18,019 nt of DNA from Bacteroidales bacterium. GTDB lineage: Bacteria > Bacteroidota > Bacteroidia > Bacteroidales > VadinHA17. The DNA lies in the NCBI GenBank assembly GCA_003520925.1, contig DOTV01000135.1:9170-27188 (forward strand). Reading direction: 5' to 3'. The position numbers and the translations under genes were made by a program. Of this stretch, positions 7,524 to 13,865 are shown in pieces (position 1 is the stretch's first letter; the number at the start of each line of letters is the position of its first letter). The notes under the pieces were generated by a model. That model made no database searches. It saw only the letters and a list, made by a program, of their open reading frames with translations, and was not told where the DNA came from.

Positions 7524-7577
7524 ACCGTTCAAAGATCAGAATCAACGTTTAATGACAAATATCTGTCGTTCGTTGAT
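7524..7577 (+). promoter_or_regulatory. Candidate LytTR operator: CGTT repeats
   Basis: ACCGTTCAA (7524-7532), AACGTTTAA (7544-7552) and GTCGTTCGT (7565-7573) share CGTT cores that begin at 7526, 7546 and 7567, spacings of 20 and 21 bp. A further core starts at 7571 in TTCGTTGAT. The first two match eight of nine positions of the LytTR consensus [TA][AC][CA]GTTN[AG][TG]. LytTR regulators bind such direct repeats about 21 bp apart, and a LytTR gene lies on the left. The repeats end about 30 bp before a possible susC -7 element, a position suited to activation. Binding is inferred. Confidence 0.4.
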
Positions 7578-7586
7578 TTTATTTTT
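7538..7586 (+). terminator. Terminator-like hairpin in susC upstream region
   Basis: AGAATCAACG (7538-7547) pairs with CGTTGATTTT (7571-7580) with one G-T. After a 3-nt bulge an inner stem joins AATGACA (7551-7557) and TGTCGTT (7564-7570) around AATATC. The right arm runs into TTTTATTTTT, so on the plus strand this resembles an intrinsic terminator. There is no plus-strand gene upstream to terminate. It could stop readthrough or act as an attenuator, and it overlaps the candidate LytTR repeats, so the two readings compete. Upstream GATTCT (7517-7522) could pair with AGAATC (7538-7543) and would then disrupt the left arm. Confidence 0.4.
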
Positions 7587-7605
7587 CTGAATAAATATAT
7601 TCTCT

Positions 7606-7613
7606 CAAATTTG
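7606..7613 (+). promoter_or_regulatory. Weak candidate -7 element of susCD
   Basis: CAAATTTG matches TAnnTTTG except for the first base. It would give a leader of about 75 nt before the susC ATG. The -33 region reads TTTTTC rather than TTTG. It is listed because it is the best plus-strand match in the region. Confidence 0.2.
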
Positions 7614-7624
7614 GTCAGCCAGAT

Positions 7625-7661
7625 GATTCTCATTAACGGACAGTAAAAGACTAAGAGAATC
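7625..7661 (+). repeat. Inverted repeat in the susC leader
   Basis: GATTCTC (7625-7631) and GAGAATC (7655-7661) are perfect 7-bp arms 23 bp apart. Each is followed directly by ATTAA, so CATTAA occurs as a 30-bp-spaced direct repeat (7631-7636 and 7661-7666). A smaller version with the same GATTCT and AGAATC arms lies at 7517-7543. It ends 35 bp before the susC ATG, so it could be an operator or an mRNA hairpin. Confidence 0.4.
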
Positions 7662-7696
7662 ATTAATCATTTTAGTATTAACATAATCTTTTCCCT

Positions 7697-10600
7697 ATGA
7701 AGAAATTTGTATTTCTGATTTTTGCATTTTTGTTCATTTGTGCTTCACCTCTTCTGGCACAAAGCAAAGTAATAACCGGTACGGTCAGATCTTCTGTTGA
7801 ATCGGAAGGCCCAATTGCCGGTGTTTCAATAATTGTAAAAGGTACAACCATTGGCATAAACACTGGTGCTGACGGGCGTTATTCTCTTTCTGTGCCTCCT
7901 AATTCAACCACCCTGGTCTTCTCATTTATTGGCATGAAAAAGTTGGAAGTGGAAATTGCCGGTCGCAATGTGGTTGACGTTACAATGGAAGCTGATATTC
8001 AAGGCCTTAATGAAGTTGTTGTAACAGCCCTCGGTATCTCCCGCGAGAGAAAATCCTTAGGCTATGCTACCCAGGAAGTAAAAGGTGACGAAATTTCTAA
8101 AGTAAAAACAGCCAACTTCGCGAATTCACTGTCCGGAAAGATATCAGGAGTTCAGGTTCAAAGAAATCAAAACATGGGTGGCTCAACAAACGTTATTGTT
8201 CGTGGAAGTAAATCTTTGGTAAACAGTAACCAGGTGCTTTATGTTGTTGATGGTGTACCTATAAATAATGCAATTGGAAAATACACTGATGTTGGAGTGA
8301 CCCCGGGCCAGGCAGCAACTGTTGCAGGATATGATTATGGGAATGCTGCAGCCGACATTGACCCTGAAAGTATTGAATCGATAAATGTTTTGAAAGGATC
8401 TGCTGCTACCGCACTTTATGGTTCACGGGCTTCGGCTGGTGTTATAATGATCACAACTAAAAAAGGGAAGATCCTGGGTGAAGGGGAGAAAGCTCCCGTT
8501 GGTATTTCTTTCAGTTCCGGTTTCACTTTCAGCAAAATTGATAAATCAACTTTCCCAATTTATCAGGATCAATATGGTGCCGGGTATGGTACCGGATACA
8601 CGGATCCTTTTGCCTTTAGAACTATCTCAGGGAGTCTTACAACAAGTGATCCTGTCAATGATCCCTTGGTAAGATGGGTTCAAATGACAGAGGATGCATC
8701 GTTGGGTCCCAAATTCGACGGCCAACCAGTTTGGGGTTGGTATTCAGTTGATCCGGAATCTCCATGGTACAAACAAGCAAAACCATGGGAATTTACTAAA
8801 AACGGCCCGGTGACTTTCTACGAAACGCCTTTGGTTTATACAAATACAATAGCTATTGATAAAGCTACCGATTTTAGTTCAGTCAGAATGTCTTATACTA
8901 ATTATAACGGGACCGGATTGCTTCCTAACAGTTCCCTGAAAAAAAACAATGTATTGCTGACCGGTCAGTGGAACATCACTAAAAAACTCACTGTTTCCGG
9001 TACGGCTAATTACATCAAACAAAACGGCAAGGGCAGGAATGCCACCGGATATAATGGAAATATAACAACCAATTTCCGGCAATGGCAACAAACAAACCTC
9101 GATTTTAATGACTTACAAACTGCATATGATCTTACTCAAAGGAATTTAACATGGAACTATAATTCTACATTAAATTACCCATTATTTTCCAATAATCCCT
9201 ATTGGGATGCTTACAAGAATTATGAAACTGACAGCAGGAACCGCTTTATCGGAAATGCATCGGTAAATTATAAAATTGCAAGCTGGTTGGATGCCTATGG
9301 TCGTTTGTCAGCCGATTCCTATTATGAGCTTCAGGAAGAAAGAAGGGCAGTGGGCAGTGTTTCAATGCGCTTTGGGCTTGCAAATGTTCCGGACAGGGTT
9401 CAGTCAGGTTACCTTCGCAGGGACAATACTTTCAGCGAGTATAATTTTGATTTAATGTTGAAATTTAACAAAAAGCTGGGTCAGACAATCAGCCTTAATG
9501 GAATTTTAGGTTATAATGAACGGAGAACTAATAATACATATTTCTATAACGCCACAAATGGGGGATTGAATATTCCAGGAGTCTATTCCTTGCAAAACAG
9601 CAGGAGTCCGTTACCACTCCCAATTGAAGTAAATCAGGCAGTTGGTGTAAGGAGCCAATATGCCAGTTTATCATTGGGGTATAAAGACTTTTTGTTTTTA
9701 GACGGAACATTCCGCCAGGATTATGCATCAACTCTGCCTACAGATAATAATATATACCGTTATCCTTCAGTTACCGGGGCATTTATATTTTCAAATGTTC
9801 TTAAAACGAATTGGATTTCTTTTGGAAAACTCCGTTTAAATTATGCTCAGGTGGGTAACCTGGCAGGGTTTGATCAGCTTAAGGATATTTATCTGGCCAA
9901 CAGCCCAATGAATGGTGCTAATAATCAGCTCACCCCTTCAAAAAAGAATCCCGAGCTGAAAAATGAACGTACAAATAGCATTGAAGCAGGTCTGGAAATG
10001 TCATTCATCAAATCACGCTTTGGTTTCGATGTTGCAGTTTACAGGACAAATTCACTGGATCAGATAATACCTCTAACTGTCAGCCAGACAACCGGATTTC
10101 AGAATTTAATGATTAATGCCGGCGAAATTGAAAATAAAGGGATCGAGGTAACATTGAATGCCAATCCGGTAAGTATAGGATCATTCAACTGGGATATCTC
10201 TTTAAACTGGTCCAAAAATATGAACAAAGTTATTTCTTTATATCCCGGAGTAACCAATCTTCGCTTGAATTCAGTTAATTTACAAAATGGGGTTACAGTG
10301 AATGCAGAAGTTGGAAAGCCATACGGTGTTATCAAGGGAAAAGATTTTACCTATGATGCCAACGGAAACAAAATAATTGAAGAGGAAACCGGCAGGCCGG
10401 TTTTAACCTCTTCATCTGCCATTCCAATCGGAAACTTTACTCCGGATTATACCGCCGGTCTCATTAACTCCTTCAGCTATAAAAACTTATCGCTTAGTTT
10501 CCTCATTGATATGCAAAAAGGTGGGGATATTTATTCCCTCGATATGGATTACGGCTTGTCTAGCGGATTATATCCGGAAACTGCTTTTATTAATGATTTG

Positions 10601-11047
10601 GGCAATCCTGTTAGGGATCCGATTGTCTGGGTTGATCCAAATGATCACAGCAAGGGTTATTCACCAACAAGTGGCGGATATATAATCGAAGGTGTAAATC
10701 TCAATTCAGATGGATCAAGCAAACCCAATAAAACACGTGTTGATGCAACTAATACCGATGCATGGGGAACGAACATAGATCCAAATTCAGCAGCTATATA
10801 TGATGCCAGCTTTGTAAAACTGAGAGAAGTTGCCTTCACGTATAATCTTCCTTCCAGATTTTTAAGCAAATCATTTATAAAAGGGGTATCATTAAGTGCC
10901 ATTGGTTCTAACCTTTGGATTATTCATAAGAATTTACCTTATGCTGATCCCGAATCAGGGATGTCAGCTGGTAATATACAGGGTTACTCAACAGGATCTC
11001 TTCCCACCACCCGTGATTTTACTTTCAATATAAAAATTAATTTTTAA
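7697..11047 (+). CDS. SusC/RagA-type TonB-dependent outer-membrane transporter
   Basis: This 1116-residue outer-membrane protein imports substrates too large for porins, powered by TonB. A Sec signal peptide (residues 1-21, ending LLAQ) is followed by a carboxypeptidase-regulatory-like beta domain at about 25-105 with GTVRSS, GVSIIVKGTTIG and SFIGM. Next is the EVVVTALG stretch (106-113) typical of SusC proteins, then the plug at about 115-256 with LSGKISGVQV, VIVRGSKSL, LYVVDGVPI and VLKGSAATALYGSRASAGVI. The rest is the 22-strand barrel, ending in a terminal phenylalanine (FNIKINF). There is no N-terminal STN domain, so anti-sigma signalling through this protein is not expected. The susD-like gene starts 10 bp downstream, forming the usual pair. 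The substrate cannot be read from the sequence. Confidence 0.95.
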   Translation: MKKFVFLIFAFLFICASPLLAQSKVITGTVRSSVESEGPIAGVSIIVKGTTIGINTGADGRYSLSVPPNSTTLVFSFIGMKKLEVEIAGRNVVDVTMEADIQGLNEVVVTALGISRERKSLGYATQEVKGDEISKVKTANFANSLSGKISGVQVQRNQNMGGSTNVIVRGSKSLVNSNQVLYVVDGVPINNAIGKYTDVGVTPGQAATVAGYDYGNAAADIDPESIESINVLKGSAATALYGSRASAGVIMITTKKGKILGEGEKAPVGISFSSGFTFSKIDKSTFPIYQDQYGAGYGTGYTDPFAFRTISGSLTTSDPVNDPLVRWVQMTEDASLGPKFDGQPVWGWYSVDPESPWYKQAKPWEFTKNGPVTFYETPLVYTNTIAIDKATDFSSVRMSYTNYNGTGLLPNSSLKKNNVLLTGQWNITKKLTVSGTANYIKQNGKGRNATGYNGNITTNFRQWQQTNLDFNDLQTAYDLTQRNLTWNYNSTLNYPLFSNNPYWDAYKNYETDSRNRFIGNASVNYKIASWLDAYGRLSADSYYELQEERRAVGSVSMRFGLANVPDRVQSGYLRRDNTFSEYNFDLMLKFNKKLGQTISLNGILGYNERRTNNTYFYNATNGGLNIPGVYSLQNSRSPLPLPIEVNQAVGVRSQYASLSLGYKDFLFLDGTFRQDYASTLPTDNNIYRYPSVTGAFIFSNVLKTNWISFGKLRLNYAQVGNLAGFDQLKDIYLANSPMNGANNQLTPSKKNPELKNERTNSIEAGLEMSFIKSRFGFDVAVYRTNSLDQIIPLTVSQTTGFQNLMINAGEIENKGIEVTLNANPVSIGSFNWDISLNWSKNMNKVISLYPGVTNLRLNSVNLQNGVTVNAEVGKPYGVIKGKDFTYDANGNKIIEEETGRPVLTSSSAIPIGNFTPDYTAGLINSFSYKNLSLSFLIDMQKGGDIYSLDMDYGLSSGLYPETAFINDLGNPVRDPIVWVDPNDHSKGYSPTSGGYIIEGVNLNSDGSSKPNKTRVDATNTDAWGTNIDPNSAAIYDASFVKLREVAFTYNLPSRFLSKSFIKGVSLSAIGSNLWIIHKNLPYADPESGMSAGNIQGYSTGSLPTTRDFTFNIKINF

Positions 11048-11057
11048 TCGAAATACC

Positions 11058-12557
11058 ATGAAAAAATTATTGATATTTATTTCGGTTCTAGTGGCCTTCT
11101 CTGCTTGTACTAAATTGGAAGACTTAAATGTAAACACAAAGGATTTTGCTCTGGTGTCTGGTGAATCGCTTTACAATGGAGCTACCCGCCAGTTTATAAA
11201 TCAGCTGTCTACAGAGGACGTTAATCTTAATGTTACATTGATGTGGATGCAGCACCTTGCCAATACAACCTATCCTCAGGAGAGTCAGTATGACATGACT
11301 ACCCGCGGAATACCCAATGCTACATCAAATAATATGTACAGACTTGTCCTGAATAATTACAAGGAAGCTGCAAGGCTATTGCAAACTCAACCCCTGGCCG
11401 GTATTTCTCAGGCCCAGCGTGATAATCAGTTAGCTATTGTCGAAATAATGACAGTATTTGCATGGAGCTATATAGTTGAAAACTTCGGAGATATGCCATA
11501 TACGCAGGCGCTCGATTATAAATTTCCCTCTCCTGTATATGATGATGGCCTAACCATTTATAAAGATCTGATAAGTCGTTTGAATTCAGCAATGGGGAAG
11601 TTAACACTAACTGAAGCAGGGATGCCAGCCGGGTATGATAATATCTTCGGAGGAACCGCGCAAGGAACTGCGAAATGGTACAGATTTGCAAACACTTTAA
11701 AGCTAAGGATGGGCCTAATGCTCTATGATGTAGATGCCGGTTATTCCAGAACCATTGCAGAAGCAGCCGCCCCAAAGGTTTTCGCTGAAGGTGATGTAAT
11801 GACGATGAACTACCTGTCAGCAAGTCCCAATCAAAACCAGCAGTATGTTGATTTTGTGCAAACTGGCCGTGATGACTATGTTATTACTTCAAATATAATT
11901 GATGCCATGCAGCCAACAACTCCTGCTCCCCAATATAGTATTTTAAGTGTTACTATAACCGACCCGCGTCTTGCATTTTATGCTATCCCTGTTGTTGGAA
12001 GCAATCCTCCCGTATATCTGGGTGGTGTGCAGGGAGCTTCAAATGCATATCAGTCATTTTCCCATGTGAATCCGATACATCTGGTTGCAAACCGACCCTG
12101 GATAATAATGGATTACACCGAAGCAGAATTTCTTTTAGCTGAAGCAGTTGAAAGAGGTTTTTCAGTGGGCGGAACTGCGGAAGTGCATTATAACAATGCA
12201 GTCAGATCATCAATAGTTTACTGGGGAGGGACCACATCCCAGGCTAATGAATATTTATCACAACCATCTGTGGCTTACGCTACAGCGTTTAGCGACTGGA
12301 AGCAGAAAATTGGTACCCAGGCATGGTTAGCTTACTGGCTCCGTGGAAATACTCTCTGGAATTCTTACAGGAGATTGGATTATCCAAGACTATATGCTCC
12401 TACCGCATACAAACAACAAATTAACAAGGTGCCTGTTCGTTTGTTTTATCCCGTAGGAGAACAAACATTAAATGCAGCTAATTACCAGGCTGCTTCTGCT
12501 AAAATTGGTGGTGATTCACCATTAACCAGGATATTCTTTGATAAAAACTTGTATTAA
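11058..12557 (+). CDS. SusD/RagB-like surface lipoprotein
   Basis: This 499-residue lipoprotein is the lid that caps the SusC barrel and binds substrate at the cell surface. The signal peptide MKKLLIFISVLVAFSAC gives lipidated Cys17, followed by TKLEDLNVNTKD, the usual start of SusD proteins. The fold is helical, with TPR-like segments. AKWYRFANTLKLRMGLML (about 215-233) and PWIIMDYTEAEFLLAEA (about 349-365) are typical, and the family resembles SusD-like_2 more than the starch-binding SusD of Bacteroides thetaiotaomicron. It is cotranscribed with the susC-like gene 10 bp upstream. No glycoside hydrolase, sulfatase, lyase or surface glycan-binding gene follows; instead a repeat region and a convergent small gene come next. 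The ligand is unknown. Confidence 0.93.
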   Translation: MKKLLIFISVLVAFSACTKLEDLNVNTKDFALVSGESLYNGATRQFINQLSTEDVNLNVTLMWMQHLANTTYPQESQYDMTTRGIPNATSNNMYRLVLNNYKEAARLLQTQPLAGISQAQRDNQLAIVEIMTVFAWSYIVENFGDMPYTQALDYKFPSPVYDDGLTIYKDLISRLNSAMGKLTLTEAGMPAGYDNIFGGTAQGTAKWYRFANTLKLRMGLMLYDVDAGYSRTIAEAAAPKVFAEGDVMTMNYLSASPNQNQQYVDFVQTGRDDYVITSNIIDAMQPTTPAPQYSILSVTITDPRLAFYAIPVVGSNPPVYLGGVQGASNAYQSFSHVNPIHLVANRPWIIMDYTEAEFLLAEAVERGFSVGGTAEVHYNNAVRSSIVYWGGTTSQANEYLSQPSVAYATAFSDWKQKIGTQAWLAYWLRGNTLWNSYRRLDYPRLYAPTAYKQQINKVPVRLFYPVGEQTLNAANYQAASAKIGGDSPLTRIFFDKNLY

Positions 12558-12592
12558 ATTTCAAAAAAAATCGATGCACAAATTAGAAAATA

Positions 12593-12639
12593 AAAGAGAC
12601 AGTCATAAAACAAAAAGGGGCAGCCTCTCTTTATAGAGA
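12593..12639 (+). terminator. Possible 3' hairpins after susD
   Basis: TCTCT (12626-12630) can pair either with AGAGA (12635-12639) around TTAT, or, as TCTCTTT (12626-12632), with AAAGAGA (12593-12599) around a 26-nt loop. Neither has a good T tract after it, so these are weak candidates for the end of the susCD transcript. Confidence 0.25.
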
Positions 12640-12681
12640 ATAAGATAAATCTTAAAACTATGCCGACGCGGCTGCTGCCAT

Positions 12682-12753
12682 TGCAGGTCGTGCAGGTCTT
12701 GCAGGTCTTTCAGGTTTGGCTTGCTCGACATGTACGACTTGCATGATTTGCAT
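12682..12753. repeat. 9-bp periodic repeat folding on itself
   Basis: Four 9-bp units run from 12682: TGCAGGTCG, TGCAGGTCT, TGCAGGTCT and the degraded TTCAGGTTT. After a short middle, units of the opposite orientation follow: GACTTGCAT and GATTTGCAT, 9 bp apart. GCAGGTCGTGCAGGTC (12683-12698) can pair with GACATGTACGACTTGC (12727-12742) at 15 of 16 positions if two G-U pairs are allowed. The element lies in the non-coding gap between susD and the convergent cysteine-cluster gene. It is too short and too regular for CRISPR. It may be a slipped-strand microsatellite or an mRNA 3' structure. Confidence 0.6.
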
Positions 12754-12764
12754 GACACTCTTAT

Positions 12765-13007
12765 TTATTTACTGAGTTTAAAAAGTATGTGTAATGCTTC
12801 CTCCCTGTTACTGCCGCAAAATTCAGGCTCTGCCTTAAACGCCGAACATACTTTAGGTCTATCTGCCTGATCATAAAGTGCACACCGGTAATTATCTTCA
12901 AGGTGGATACATCTGATTCCGGCAGGTTTCCCTTCAGGCATGCCGGGTATCGGGGAAGAAATTGACACAGCTATACAGCAGGCGCCGCAGTTTTCTCTGC
13001 AGTCCAT
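12765..13007 (-). CDS. YkgJ-type cysteine-cluster protein
   Basis: This 80-residue protein belongs to the CxxxCxxCC zinc/iron-chelating family (YkgJ, UPF0153-like). The cluster is at the N-terminus, MDCRENCGACC with Cys3, Cys7, Cys10 and Cys11, followed by SISSPIPGMPEGKPAGIRC and further cysteines in YRCALYDQ, PKVCSAFKAEPEFC. The pattern and spacing match E. coli YkgJ closely. The family is predicted to bind a metal or Fe-S cluster through these cysteines; its role is not established. It is cytoplasmic, with no signal peptide. It is divergent from the NTF2-like lipoprotein gene with 96 bp between, and it converges on susD. Confidence 0.88.
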   Translation of the reverse strand: MDCRENCGACCIAVSISSPIPGMPEGKPAGIRCIHLEDNYRCALYDQADRPKVCSAFKAEPEFCGSNREEALHILFKLSK

Positions 13008-13103
13008 TTAGTTTGTTGAATTATTTTGAGATAAAGGCAATCATTGTATAAATTTACTAATAGAATTTATCAAATCATAATTTCTTATTAAAACTGCATA
13101 GCC

Positions 13104-13586
13104 ATGAAAAGTCCATTCTCCGTATTTCCAATAGTTTCTGGTATGATTTTCTTAATTTCATGTCAATTTAATAATGTGCAGCCTATTGCAGCAGATCTTC
13201 CGTTAATAGAGAATTCGATAAGGAGTTGTATTGGATGGGCAAAGGATAAAGATTTTAAGCTGCTTTACAGTATAATTGCCAATGATTCCGATTATCTTGA
13301 GGTTGGCCCAGGTACGACAATAACCAAAGGATTTGAAGAATTCAAAAAGAATGAAGCAATCTGGGGCGATCCCGGGTTTAAAGCTATTGGTTATGAAATC
13401 AGGGATCTTAAAATATCCCTCTCTCAGTCGGGAACAGTTGCCTGGTTCTATTGTATCCTGGATGACATCAATGAATGGAAAGGGGAACCTGCGAGCTGGC
13501 TTAATACACGATGGACAGGAGTTCTGGAAAAAAGAAAAGGATCCTGGACAATGGTTCAAATGCATTTTTCATTTGCACAGAAGTAA
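13104..13586 (+). CDS. NTF2-like (SnoaL/DUF4440-type) lipoprotein
   Basis: This 160-residue protein is predicted to be lipid-anchored: the signal peptide ends in LISC with Cys20, a good lipobox. The mature part reads as a single NTF2-like fold: helix IENSIRSCIGWAKDKDFKLLYSI, strand SDYLEVGPGTTITKG, helix FEEFKKNEAIW, then strands with YEIRDLKISLSQSGTVAWFY, SWLNTRWTGVLEKRKGSWTMVQMHFSFA. This arrangement is that of the DUF4440/SnoaL-like group, which includes enzymes and binding proteins. I see no decisive catalytic residues, so no activity is assigned. It stands alone, 279 bp before the tolC-like gene, and may be separately transcribed. Confidence 0.78.
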   Translation: MKSPFSVFPIVSGMIFLISCQFNNVQPIAADLPLIENSIRSCIGWAKDKDFKLLYSIIANDSDYLEVGPGTTITKGFEEFKKNEAIWGDPGFKAIGYEIRDLKISLSQSGTVAWFYCILDDINEWKGEPASWLNTRWTGVLEKRKGSWTMVQMHFSFAQK

Positions 13587-13712
13587 ATGGATGTAAGTAC
13601 ATTTCATTGATTTTAAAACGATTTATACCAGGTCTGGCAGAAATTGCAATACACAGGGGGATATTCGGACTGGAAAAATACAACATAACATTGACTAATA
13701 CCATTTTCCGGG

Positions 13713-13725
13713 AGATTTGAAATCT
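13713..13725. repeat. 13-bp palindrome upstream of the export operon
   Basis: AGATTT-G-AAATCT is a perfect 6-bp inverted repeat with one central base, about 140 bp before the tolC-like start. The geometry would suit a dimeric regulator. It is one of two of the same shape in this gap. Confidence 0.3.
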
Positions 13726-13778
13726 GTCAGGTGTCTTATTTTCATACATATTATTGTCTATAAATTTTACACTCATAA

Positions 13779-13791
13779 AACAAGCCTTGTT
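13779..13791. repeat. Second 13-bp palindrome before tolC-like gene
   Basis: AACAAG-C-CTTGTT has the same 6-1-6 geometry as the palindrome at 13713-13725 but a different sequence. It lies 74 bp before the tolC-like start. The rest of the 279-bp gap (13587-13865) is A/T-rich and shows no ORF of note and no exact TAnnTTTG element. Confidence 0.28.
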
Positions 13792-13865
13792 GTTATATTG
13801 TTGATTTAGTGATATCTAACATTGCGGCATCAATTTTGAATATTAGAAATAAACATAATCTGTAA

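Larger units (their letters stand above)
7322..7696. promoter_or_regulatory. Divergent control region, kinase operon / susCD
   Basis: This 375-bp stretch holds no convincing ORF. From left to right it contains a -7-like element for the kinase operon (7344-7351, minus), an A/T-rich dyad (7422-7459), CGTT-centred repeats (7524-7577), an overlapping hairpin followed by T residues (7538-7586), a weak -7-like CAAATTTG (7606-7613) and an inverted repeat (7625-7661) just before susC. The density of symmetric elements is much higher than in the other gaps. A role in control of one or both operons is inferred. Confidence 0.55.

Noticed and set aside
11434..11823. 129-codon minus-strand frame inside the susD-like gene
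   Set aside because: Antisense to a well-supported SusD frame and without recognisable motifs.
7697..12557. Polysaccharide utilisation locus
   Set aside because: Only the SusC/SusD pair is present; no glycoside hydrolase, lyase, esterase or sulfatase is seen, so a glycan substrate cannot be claimed.
12660..12746. 28-codon frame across the 9-bp repeat
   Set aside because: It exists only because 9-bp units keep the frame open; no ribosome site and no protein features.
12682..12753. CRISPR array
   Set aside because: Units are 9 bp, contiguous and without spacers; no cas genes are present.
13636..13647. Sigma-54 promoter TGGCAG..TTGCA upstream of the tolC-like gene
   Set aside because: The GG and GC are separated by 8 bases rather than the required 10, and it lies over 200 bp from the gene.
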